Below, in pieces: positions 12,201 through 22,991 of a stretch of 64,000 nt of DNA. Both the position numbers and the translations under genes were made by a program. Where the stretch lies: positions 1 to 64,000 of the forward strand of contig DF237334.1 of NCBI GenBank assembly GCA_000708835.1, in the 5' to 3' direction. Each line of letters starts with the position of its first letter. Positions within the stretch are counted from its first letter, which is position 1. The notes under the pieces were generated by a model. The model was not told where the DNA came from and ran no database searches. It worked only from the letters and a program-made list of their open reading frames with translations. The stretch comes from Klebsormidium nitens. Its lineage: Eukaryota; Streptophyta; Klebsormidiophyceae; Klebsormidiales; Klebsormidiaceae.

Positions 12201-15200
12201 GCAGGCAGCCGCTGAAGCACAAAAGCACCTCACCTTCTACGAACTAGACCTGGGGCTCAACCACGTCGTCCGAAAATGGTCCGAGCCCGTCGACAACGGC
12301 GCCAACATGCTGGTAACGGTCCCGGGCGGCGCCGACGGCCCGGGAGGCGTTCTTGTGTGCGCCGAAAACTTCGTCATCTTCAAAAACCAGGGGCACCCGG
12401 ACGTCCGCGCGGTCATTCCGCGCCGCTCGGACCTGCCCGCGGAACGGGGGGTGTTAATTGTCTCAGCGGCAATGCACAAGCAGAAGGGGCTGTTCTTCTT
12501 CCTGCTGCAAACGGAGTACGGGGACATCTTCAAGGTGACGCTCGAGTACGAGCAGAAGGAGGGGACGGTCTCGGAGCTGAAGATTAAGTACTTCGACACA
12601 ATCCCGACGGCCGCGGCCCTGTGCGTGCTGCGCACCGGGTTCCTCTTTGCGGCGTCCGAGTTCGGCAACCACGCGCTGTACCAGTTCCAGGTAGGTCTTT
12701 TCGTTGCTTTTGTTCAGGCTCTGTATATGTGTGTTTGGTCGAGGTATGCAAGGCGCGGAGGAGACCTAGCTGAGAGGACTGGATTTCATAATCATCCTCA
12801 TTATCCTTATTAGAGGAGCTTCGAAGGCATCTGGATCATTATCGTTCGTAGGACGCGCTGGTCCAATATGCTTTTTATCGCAAAAGATGGACAGCTGTAT
12901 CACTAAAGGTGCTTGCTGTTTGTTTGATGCTCATTCCATAAGCGATGGGTTGTGTTTTGATTGTGAGCGAACTGCTCTTTACTCAGGGAAAGCTCAAGTG
13001 GTGATGGCTCCCCGATCTTGTACCCAGATCTTCCTCGATTCCGCTGGTGAAACAATGCAATTGACGCCGAGCCGTCCGACGGCTGCGTGTGAATCAGTTG
13101 AAATGCATAGATCCTACAATCTCAAGGTGGTCGGGAAGAGGTCTGTCAGGCGCGTGATCGCTCAAGCGTAAAGGAGGCGTTTCTATCTGTCCCGATGAAT
13201 GTCTCGCTAGCTGAATCCAGTCCGAAGTCTGACTCTTCCTCTTCGTTCTTCCCACAGGGCATTGGCGACGACCAAGACGTCGAGTCCTCCTCCGCAAACC
13301 TAGTGGAAACCGACGAAGGTTTCCAGCCCGTCTTCTTCTACCCGCGCCGCCTCAAGAACCTTGTCCCAATCGACGACATCGAGTCGCTCATGCCCATAAT
13401 GGACTTCAAAGTCGCCAACTTCTACGATGAAGAGACACCGCAGATCTACGCGCTGTGCGGGCGCGGCAACCGCTCGAGCCTCCGGATTTTGCGGCCCGGG
13501 TTAGCGGTGACCGAAATGGCGGTGTCGCCGCTCCCCGGGACGCCGCGCGCCGTTTGGACGGTGAAGAAGAGCGTGACGGACGACTTCGATTCGTATATCA
13601 TTGTGTCGTTCGTGAATGCGACGCTGGTGCTGAGCATTGGGGAGACGGTGGAGGAAGTCAGTGACAGCGGGTTCCTGGGCACGACACCCAGCCTGAGCGC
13701 GAGCTTACTGGGGGACGACAGCCTCATGCAGGTGAGAGTGCGCTGCAATTGATTGGGTGCAGAATTTTCCGAGAGCGAATTTCAGTACTCAGGACCGTGA
13801 GAATTTTGGTGCGACGCTTTGGTGGTTTGGCTGTACAGAAGGCATCTGAGGTCCTTTTGTGTCTCCTGACGTCTTCACTGTCTTGATTAGGCTGGTTGTT
13901 GTCTTCTTACGGCTCCGCTTCTTGAGCGGTTTAATTGTCCTTTTTGGTTTTTCAAATTTCTCAAGCCTCAGTTTGATCATTCAACATCACTCCGTTATCG
14001 GAGTAGTCGCACCCTCCAAACCAGAGCTCCACTTGTCTAAGCATTTCCAACTGATCCACCAAATCTGACCTGCACACGTCATTCGTATGCAGTCCATTTC
14101 CAGATCCCTTAACTCAACACTACCTTTTGCAGATCCACCCCAACGGCATCCGTCACATCCGCTCCGACGGCCGTATCAACGAGTGGAAGACCCCTGGGCG
14201 CATGACCATTACGAAAACCGGGTACAACCGTCAGCAAGTCGTCATCGCGCTCTCCGACGGCAAGCTCATCTACTTCGAGCTCGACGTGACGGGGCAACTC
14301 ATCGAAGTGGAGCAGAAGGAGATGTCGGGCGATGTTGCGTGCCTCGACATCGCGCCGGTCCCCGAGGGCCGGCAGCGCTCGCGCTTCCTGGCCGTCGGAT
14401 CGTTCGACTCGACGATCCGGATCCTGTCGCTCGACCCCGACGACTGCATGCAGATCCTGAGCGTGCAGGCGCTGACGTCACCCCCCGAGAGCCTGCTCCT
14501 GCTGGACGTGCAGACCGGCGCGGTCGAGTCGGAGCTGGGCGGGACGCGCTCGGTGTTTTTGAACGCGGGGCTGCAGAACGGCGTGCTGCTGCGGACGGAG
14601 GTGGACATGGTCACCGGACAGCTGTCGGACACGCGGACGCGGTTCCTCGGGCTGCGCGCGCCCAAGCTGTTTGCGACCCAGGTGAGGGAAAATGCAGCTT
14701 GAGGCTTGGATGGCTGGCTGCCTGGTTTCACAAAGGCGCAGTAGGGGTTGATGTAATCCAATTCACTCAGCTGGAGGGGTTCACAAGGGGGCAATAGGGG
14801 CTGCTTCGCAATCAGATGTATTGCGCGGACAGTCCCTTGGTTTACCCTGTCCTGCTTTTTTCCCAGCTTCGCCCGCTCGATCAGCTGGCCGCTAGCATCT
14901 GCCACTGGGCTTACTTGTACAATTTCAGTCAGCCAATCATTTTCTGAATAGTCTCTGATCAACCACGACCTTCTTCGAGGTTTGGTTCATCAATTTTCTC
15001 CTCGGCCTCTGAAACTGTTTGCAGAAGTGTGTATGCGACGATGCAGATGGTTTGCAAGACCCGCAAAGAATTTTTCCGGCGGTCTAACGGCGTACGCAAG
15101 CACGTTCGTTTCTTGCGCTGACGCTCAGAACTTGATGTCGTTGCAGGTGCACGGCACGCGCGCGATGCTGTGCTTGTCCAGCCGCCCGTGGCTGGGTTAC

Positions 15201-18200
15201 ACGCACCAGGGCCACTTCCAGCTCACCCCGCTCTCGTACGAAACCCTCGAGCACGCGAGCAGCTTTTCCAGCGACCAGTGCCCCGAGGGCGTCGTTGCGG
15301 TGGCCGACGATCAGCTGCGCGTCTTCACCATCGAACGGCTGGGGGAGACGTTCAACTCCACCGCCGCGCCGCTGCGCTACACGCCGCGGAAGTTCGTGCT
15401 CAACCCGACGCACAAGAACGTGGTCGTGATCGAGGCGGATCAGGGCGCGCTCACCGCAGACGAGCTCCAGGCGGCGATCAAAGAGGCGGTGGAGAACAAC
15501 AACGAGGCGGCGGGGGGAGATAAAATGGACGAGGACAAACCGGCGGAGGGGGGGGAGGACGAGGAGAAAGAGGACCCCCTTCCCGAGGAGCAGTACGGGT
15601 ATCCGAAGGCGACGGCGGATTCGTGGGCTAGCTGCATACGTGTCATTCGGCCGTTCCCGGAGGCGAAGACGACGTGTCTGCTGGAACTGGAGGCAAACGA
15701 GTGCGCGCTGAGTTTGTGTTTGGTGAACTTTCATGATAAGGAGGGGCTCGGGACGCTGCTCGCGGTGGGCACCGCGAGGGACCTGCAGTGGTTCCCGAAG
15801 CGGGGGGGCAGCGCGGGGTTCATCCACGTGTACAGGTGAGCTGATATCTGTGGAGAGCGATACCGAGGTCACAGAGCCGAAGCCTGTTTTTTAATTAGCA
15901 GGAGACGAGGGTCTGCAGGAACGATTAAATTGCAGAATAAGAAAAACCATGGATGCACTTATTGCGAGGGCAGTGATGAACCTGTCCTTTCTATTATTGT
16001 CATCTTGTCACTGCATATGCTTCTCCCTTGATGTTCAAAACACGACAGGACTTCTCTCCGACTGACGCGATTCAAGACGGCCTTCAAGTTTAATAAAGCG
16101 CTTCAGTCCTTTGTCTCCTGTTGTGTAAAGTCTGCAAGGTGATCGAAGAGGTCTTGCTGGGTCGAGGATATGCATTCGACTGCTCTCGCCTTTTGAATCC
16201 AGACAGTCTCTCCTCCTTGCAGAATATCATCATAACCTCAGAGGACCCCGCCTTTTACCTCCCTGCAAAACGCCCCGCTTTTCTTGCCCCCTGCTGCGGA
16301 TCCTTCATGGACGGCGACCGGCTTCAGCTGGTTTACAAGACACAGATCATCATTCCGACCAGATTGTCATTCCCACCTTTCACCTCCCATGAAACGCCCG
16401 TATTCTGCCCCTTGGCTGCAGATTTACTGATGACGGCGACCGGCTCCAGCTGGTGCACAAGACGGGATGCATGACTCTGACCAAAATCCACCTTTCCACC
16501 CCCATAAAACGCCCGTTTTTTCTCCCCCCCCGGCTGCAGATTTACCGATGACGGCTACCGGCTCCAGCTGGTGCACAAGACGCCACAAGACGCAAATCAT
16601 GATCCCGACCAGATTGTCATTCCCACCTTTCACCCCCCATAAAACGCCCGTTTTTCCTCCCCCCCGCGCTGCAGATTTACCGATGACGGCGACCGGCTCC
16701 AGCTGGTGCACAAGACGCAGGTCGACGGCCTCCCGACCGCGCTCGGTTCGTACCAGGGCCGATTACTGGCCGGCATGGGCCAAACCCTCCGCATCTACGA
16801 CCTCGGCAAGAAGAAGCTGCTGCGCAAGTGCGAAAACAAGCACTTCCCCAACACGATCGTCTCGATCCGCACGTACGGCGATCGGATATACGTGGGCGAT
16901 ATACAGGAGAGCTTCCATTTCGTGAAGTATAGAAAGGACGAGAACCAGCTGTACATCTTTGCGGACGACGTGGTGCCAAGGTGGCTGACTTGCTCGCTGC
17001 ACATGGACTTTGACACCATGGCGGGCGCGGACAAGTTTGGGAACGTGTTCATGGCGCGGCTGCCGCAGGAGGTGTCGGAGGAGATTGAGGACGACCCCAC
17101 AGGTGCGTGCGCAATGCCTTACTCCTCTACCCCGTGGCTTTTACGTCCGGTTGACTGTACGCGTTTCAAAAAGCAGAACTTGAGAGATCAAGGTCGAAAC
17201 GGTGATGATAGTGAAGGTTGCCGGGCTTGCCATGTGCACGTTGCTGGTCTGTTTGTCTGCCCCTCATAGCTTTGGCCTTCCGGTCCCTTGTCTCCAGACA
17301 AGGTGAGGTGGAGGGTGGCAACGTTGGTAGGGACCCGCTTTGAGTCGGTTGCAGAACTGGACAAGAATTCGTGACTTTCCGATCCGCTCTTCTCGCTCAC
17401 AACGGCTGTCCATTACATGGATGATAATCCGGCTTTGTTGAAGGGTAGCTCGCAAATAGCGTCTCTGGCGCTGCCTGTTCGTCGACGTTGATGGAAATTC
17501 CGCCCGGATCTTAGCATGACGGAAAGACGAGTCAGGTACCCCTCTCAAACCAGAACTTACTCCTGCATATCCTTTCGCTTCTACTTGTGATTGACTGTCC
17601 CTCACTATCACAGGCGGCAAAATCAAGTTCGAGGCGGGCCGGCTGAATGGCGCGCCCAACAAGCTGGACGAGATCATCCAGTTCCACGTGGGGGAGGTCG
17701 TGACCGCCATGCAGAAGGCCGCGCTCATTCCGGGGGGCCAAGAAGCGCTCCTGTACGGAACGATCATGGGCGGAGTCGGCGCAATGCTCCCGTTCACGTC
17801 GCGCGAGGACGTCGACTTCTTTTCGCACCTGGAGATGCACCTGCGGCAGGAGCACCCGCCGCTGCTGGGGCGGGACCACATGGCGTTCCGGTCGGCCTAC
17901 TTTCCGGTCAAGGTGAGCCGGATCGCCTGTTTTGGCGCCTGAGATGCCTCGATCTGGAAGGAGTTGTGGATGATTCTCCTTGTCCAGGAAGTCTTTCTTT
18001 GATGAAGTTGCCTCGTTCTTCCTACAAGAAGTCGTTTGAGGACTCACGGCTGCTGCCTCCAGTCAATCTTCTGTGTTGTTTCACTTAGAACGGCCGGAAC
18101 GAGCCCCATTTCGTATTCAAGTCGTGACCCAGGGTATTGCGTCAATTCCTCGGCTATTCAGTGTGGTAATGAATCATCGTTGGCAGCAAAAGGAGTCTAC

Positions 18201-18637
18201 TGCGGTTGTCATCTGCGGTTGTCATCTGCGGTTGTCATCAAGTTTGTGATCCTGTTCTCTTGAGCGGGGTACAACAAAGATTGCATCAGCCCCTACGGGC
18301 TGCAGACCAATTGATTCTTGCTGCTGACTGCATCCCTCTACCGGTACTTCCTGAGAATGCTGTAGTTTCACTTTGCCAGACCCTGGGTTCAGCTTCTGAG
18401 GTCAGTACCCTTTGTTGAAACGAAGGCGAACGCGATGCTGATGACTCCGTTACTTCGTCTTGTGTTCTGCTTCTCAATGTATCCCTCGTCCTCCTACAGG
18501 ATGTAATCGACGGCGACTTGTGCGAACAGTTCCCCATGCTTAACGCAGAAACGCAGCGGAAAATAGCCGAGGAGCTGGACAGGACGCCGGGGGAGGTTTT
18601 GAAAAAGCTGGAAGACATCCGAAACCGAATAATCTAG
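9230..18637 (+). CDS. SF3B3: Splicing factor 3B subunit 3 (SAP130), complete
   Basis: Ten exons in phase: 9230-9443, 10655-10797, 11668-11907, 12205-12690, 13258-13731, 14133-14681, 15147-15835, 16675-17102, 17614-17912 and 18500-18637, giving 1,219 residues (plant and human homologues are ~1,214-1,217). The protein starts [14 protein letters not shown] and ends [11 protein letters not shown], as expected for this family. It is a large WD40-like beta-propeller scaffold of the nuclear U2 snRNP SF3b complex, which helps recognise the branch site. The N-terminal MMS1_N-type region and C-terminal CPSF_A-type region are intact (for example [20 protein letters not shown]). A short acidic insert lies near residues 818-848, as in plants. 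Intron 7 carries decayed copies of the exon 8 start, and intron 1 a duplicated branch-site block. Antisense and +1/+2 frames are shadows. Confidence 0.97.
10600..10640 (+). repeat. Duplicated branch-site block in SF3B3 intron 1
   Basis: An 18-nt block, TTTTTATGCTCTGCTGAC, occurs twice head to tail about 20-55 nt before the acceptor at 10654/10655. Each copy contains CTGAC, a match to the branch-point consensus CTRAY. The intron therefore has two equivalent candidate branch sites. Confidence 0.6.
16240..16720 (+). repeat. Tandem decayed copies of the SF3B3 exon 8 acceptor and exon start
   Basis: Four copies of a ~118-135 nt unit end at the functional exon 8. Each has a C/T tract beginning around 'CACCTCCCATGAAACGCCCG', then CTGCAG, then the first ~45 nt of exon 8 (ATTTACCGATGACGGCGACC...). 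Exon-like starts fall near 16300 (AG lost, reads GCGG), 16422, 16540 and 16675 (functional). The two middle copies keep intact CTGCAG acceptors. Splicing at 16540 would run into a TAA after ~32 codons. The upstream copies are progressively more diverged, which looks like stepwise duplication with selection only on the last one. Confidence 0.85.
18199..18239 (+). repeat. Three tandem copies of a 13-nt unit in SF3B3 intron 9
   Basis: TGCGGTTGTCATC is repeated three times in a row. It is a simple minisatellite-like array inside an intron, with no visible function. Confidence 0.7.
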
Positions 18638-19879
18638 AGGCGGTCGTTCACAGAAGCTCTGTGAATATTGTACGATACTTGAACTGACCTAATCTGGCTG
18701 GAGTCATGCATTTCTTGAATTCTGGCCGGTGATGCAACCGCCAATGCATGCGGTGGCATGTCGTTAGAGTGTACGTTGTCAGCTTGAAGCCATTTGAATC
18801 AACGCAACAATCCGGATCCGGATGCATCCGGCAGCTGCTAATTGTGCTTGCATGGTCCACTTGCATTTTTCAGTGTAATTTAACCGTCGGGCAGCTGCTG
18901 ATCGTGCGTGCCCCTGCTCACAACCGCATGCATGCCACTATGGCAATGTAATACGTTTGCTGGCATGAGCGTTCGTGCAGGCTCCATATTCGCGAGCTAG
19001 CTCCGCGGTGCGGGCGCCGCATGTACTCGCGGTTTGATTTGGATGTATATACAAGGTAGAGTGACGTTGCAGCTCGCGGCCTTCAATCTGCAATTTGGAT
19101 CATTCCCGTCTGGATGCGAACGCGGACCAATTGCACGCAAGGATACAACATGGATTGAGGTTAATCGTACCCCTACATTCGTCATGATCTGGTGCATGAA
19201 CTTATCCACGTGACTGAGTCAGTTATCGATGTAACTGATCCGACATTGATTTACAACACATGCATCTTGGATCGCCGTCGGATGGTAAGGTTCCGTGTAC
19301 GAACGTACTTCGTTAACGGTCAATGTATACCATGATCTGCAAAATCCTTTTTAAGTGCAGGCCGCGGTTAAATCAAAGAAACAAGTCGCCATGCAGCTTC
19401 GTTAATTTCGAGTCTCATGAATCTGAAGGAGCTGCAGCGTCAATGTGCATAAAGCCAAGCTAGTGCCCAGCTTACATCACTAGAGATGGTCGCCATCATA
19501 TTTCCACGCCGTTTGCTTATTGCAACCAGTTGACAAAGAAGAATGCTTGGTCAGCTCGTCACCTTCTTTACTTGCCCCATCGGAAGCAGGCTTCCATCAT
19601 CAACTCCGCGCCCCGGGCGCTGGCCTTTCCACTAGCCCCGATCGCGGCAGGACATCTTGAAGTCGGTCCCGAAGCCACCAGAAAGACAAAACACTTGGAA
19701 AGGTCTCGAGCAGGTCTGCAGCAATCTCGCAAATGATAGTGTAGGACAGAATCGATCATCTCGAGCGGGCCGGCTCGAATCATTCCTTCTGGAATGTTGG
19801 CACCCTTTTCGCCTGTCCAGGATCCTTTCCACTGGTGCCTGGTACTCACCCGGCCGTGAAGGGCCGACAACCTGCCACG
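18638..19879. other. Intergenic between SF3B3 and the MYND gene (tail to tail)
   Basis: It contains both 3' flanks. No domain-bearing ORF, RNA gene or clear repeat is visible. GCATGC-type palindromes (for example near 18744 and 18926) are frequent but short. Confidence 0.5.
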
Positions 19880-21638
19880 TCAGCGGCACAGCTCCTTGTG
19901 CCCTTCTTTCCACGCCAGCTTCTGGCACTCTGCAGAGGAGAAAGGAGCAGATTCTTTACGATGCATCGACGAAGGACATCAAAGTTTGTCCCTTGTGCGC
20001 CAGACAACGCCCAGTTTCCGTGGGTTTTGACAAACCCCCGCATTGAAGTCAACCTTGTGCTCAAGCAAGAACGACGGCAAATCCTTACTGGACCGGCACT
20101 TAAAGCACTTGAACAGAGAACTAAACGTTTACCCAAATCAAGCGAAGACCAAACATACCGTGATTGGGTCGTCGACGTGTAATCAGCTGCCCAAGAAAGC
20201 ATTGCACATGGAAAAGATTGAGTATCCACATGTTTGACTGACGCTTACCCCTGCTGCAGTACACCGCAATCTTGCATCTTCCGCACTTCTTGTACGAGCC
20301 AGCTACGCTTTCGATCATGCGGCATCGAGTGTTTGAGCATTTTCTGCGCTCCACATACACGTGGCGTTGCTTGAGTGGCAGGTTGGAGGTTTCCAGATCC
20401 ACGCTGTCCGCTCGCTCCTTGCGCGCTTTCTGCGTCGCTTTACGTACAAAAACGTAATGTGCTCCGCAGCTTTCTTCTGACGGAGTTGAAAAGACTTTGC
20501 GCAGCTGAACGCTCCTTCGCACAGCGCCTTCGTCGGCCTCGAAACGGTCGGTGAGAGCCGCATGCATCTGTTCCGCCGAGAGATGGTGAAGCTCGTTTCT
20601 CCAAAATTGCTGCGCCGCAAAGAGGATGAAGCGCTGGAGTGCTCCGCCAACTTGGTTTCCCAAGGAGTACAAGGCAAGTAATGAGGATTCAAGGGATGAG
20701 TAGTCCGAGAGCTGTAAGATGTCCTCATTTTCTTTTAGTGTTAGATAAAGGAGCCGAGTTGCCACATCGATCCGCTCTTTGCTCTGACAGTTTGCCAGCA
20801 CATTTTCCACGAGCTCGTACAACTCGCTTCTCAAAGTTCGCAGATCAGCCCTCTCGGTCGCAGCTGCATTATAGACGATGCCACAGCAGAGAAAGTAGAC
20901 TTGGACATACGCTTCTTCGTCCTCGCCCTTGATGCTCTCCGCATAGCTAAGCACCCCCTAGTCCAAGAAAGGAGTATCTTCAGCAACTTTCTTTGTGTAG
21001 CTGCGAGATTCTTGCATCAAAGACATCTGAAGCCTCACGATCTCCATTCTCGCCGCTTTCTGGGGTTCAAATGCCACTTGGAGATCCATCCCTTCGTTGG
21101 ACATCCTCATCGTGAAAATAGCTCTTGCAACCTGTGCCACATCTGGGAACTCCTTGAGAACGAAAGCTACACAGCGGGTGTCCATTGCCAAAGAAGCCAA
21201 GCACTGAGCGTAGGTCAAAGCTTTGTTGACTCCGATGAATGCAGCTGATGTCGAGCAGACAAAGAAGTCCATTTCAGGTAGAACGTGTAACCACCCTCCT
21301 GCTGCGACTTCTCTCATACCAGCAGCAACTGCCCGCACAAGGCCCCTCTGGAGCAGAAACGACGCTAGATTCAAGAGGATCTGAGTCTCACTGTGCGATT
21401 TGAGGATTTTCAAGCACTGCTGCATGTGATACGCTCTAATCAACCTCATCTCTGGATCTTCAGAAAGTGCTGATTTCAGGATCTCAAGCACCAGGTCAGA
21501 GCTCTCAGGGTTTTCTATCCCTGCGCTCTTCATGACTTTGAGAAGACAGTCATCTCCTGCGCAGCCACAATCCTGAGATCTGCGCAACGATTCAGGAGCT
21601 GCACCTGCGCTTGCTGACGACGCCATTGTTATACCCAC
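19880..21638 (-). CDS. MYND-type zinc-finger protein, interrupted by an in-frame TAG or a small intron
   Basis: One frame runs 21638 to 20250/20249, then an intron (20248-19930, donor GTAAGC, acceptor CTCTGCAG), then 19929-19880 with a TGA. The second exon completes a C-terminal MYND finger: CSNTRC, then KKCGRCKIAVYCSRECQKLA, then GHKELC, so all Cys/His zinc ligands are present. The ~430 residues before it are helix-rich with no domain I can name. Such proteins usually bind partners through the MYND finger. A TAG at 20958-20960 interrupts the frame. It coincides with the end of a possible 81-nt phase-0 intron (21038-20958: GTGAGG donor, a CTGAA branch-like motif, CTTGGACTAG acceptor). If that is spliced, the product is 452 residues. 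Otherwise the gene is a pseudogene or makes a ~226-residue protein. Start ATG 21638, with an alternative in-frame ATG four codons later. Confidence 0.7.
20958..21038 (-). other. Candidate 81-nt, multiple-of-three intron ending at an in-frame TAG
   Basis: On the minus strand this stretch starts GTGAGG and ends in a pyrimidine-rich TCCTTTCTTGGACTAG. Its length is 81 nt (27 codons) and it begins and ends at codon boundaries. Removing it deletes the only stop in an otherwise continuous ~479-codon frame. Retention would stop translation ahead of the zinc finger. Confidence 0.45.
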
Positions 21639-22991
21639 TCAATCAGAAGGCAGCCTTTGTAGAACCAAGTGTCCCAAGCGACCCCAATTCTTGGCTCTGG
21701 CCTATGCACGACATATGGTTCATCTTTGTCTAGGCTTGTGAGCACGACCTGCGGCTGCCGGCTAAAACGGAAACCCTCGAGGAGGGCGGGCTGCGGTCAG
21801 CTGCGGCTCCCAACTTCTCTCCTCTAGGCTCTACTTATGTAACTCACGCGTGCATGCAAGCCAGCGTCAAAGCCTTTGAGCAAAACTTGAAGTTCGCGCA
21901 CTTCGTGAAAATGTTTGACGATGCTGGCAACTCTTGCTTTCCTGATGTCAACAGCAGCTTTCACAAGAAACAGGAGCCCCGGGCACCTCAAACCGAAAAT
22001 CCTAACCTTTGACATAACCCGCTCCGCACCAGCACCCGCCCTAACCGCCTAACTAACCTCAACCCGTCCCCCGGGTGCCTATCTTGGTGAAAGTTGTCGT
22101 CAGTGAAAGCAAAGTTGCTGCTTAACGGAAGTGGCCGACTCACCAGTTTATAATCCAGAGTCACCAGAGTTAATCTGGACGGCCCTTGCAAAAGAGGGCC
22201 GTCTGATGCTTTGGGCGTAGCCATCGGACGGTTCAGGGTCTGCTCTGTCTGTGACAAGCGCAGCCCGAACTTGCTCAAAGCGGCCAGGTTTTGGACAGAC
22301 TGCGGTGCGCCTGTTGATCGAAGCGCAAAGCTTGGATACTGAAGACTGCACATCCGTTTGTCCGCTACTCTCGTGCTGACCAAGTACGTTCAAAACGGGG
22401 ATGCCTGAAGCCGACGTCGTAATTGCCGGGGATGAATAGATGCACGGTGGGAAGATACAGCTTTGACATTGAACTAGGTCTTGAACCGACCATCGATCTG
22501 CGGTGCGCTTCAGCGCTCCACGTATGAAAGCAAGCATGCAGGCACGCTGTCAATTGAGGCGGACACTCTATTGCATGCTCTGCATTCCAATCAGAAAGGC
22601 CGATTGAATCGAATGAACGCAACGAAGCAATCGTATCATGGTTGACTAACCAGTTCAACAAAAGATCCGACAAGTGCAGGTCCTTTACACTCTGCTGCTC
22701 TCAATAATGGCAGCGGGTCCCCGATCGTAGTCAAATTGTACACTCTACGTAACTGAGAAAGCCTACTAAAGGTGACATAAGATTGGCAAGGACGAGGACC
22801 ACTTATGCTGTCCTTTGTAAAGAGTTGTCTTGCACGGATCCGTTAAAAGAGGGCAATCGGCCTATGATTTGCTACACTGTTTTCAGGAAGCCCCACATCT
22901 CTCGAGAAACATTAGCCTCGACGCTGCGAAACTGCTTATATACAGACTGTCAAATGTGCGGAACACCTACAACAGTCGTGACTTCTTCTTT
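21639..22991. other. Intergenic; no supported gene
   Basis: It lies upstream of the MYND gene and downstream of the F-box/LRR gene, both on the minus strand. Open frames here have no recognisable domain. The only notable item is a 22-mer at 22063-22084 that recurs with two mismatches at 33648-33669. Confidence 0.4.

Noticed and set aside
15084-15872. 262-codon minus-strand ORF
   Set aside because: Antisense shadow of SF3B3 exon 7.
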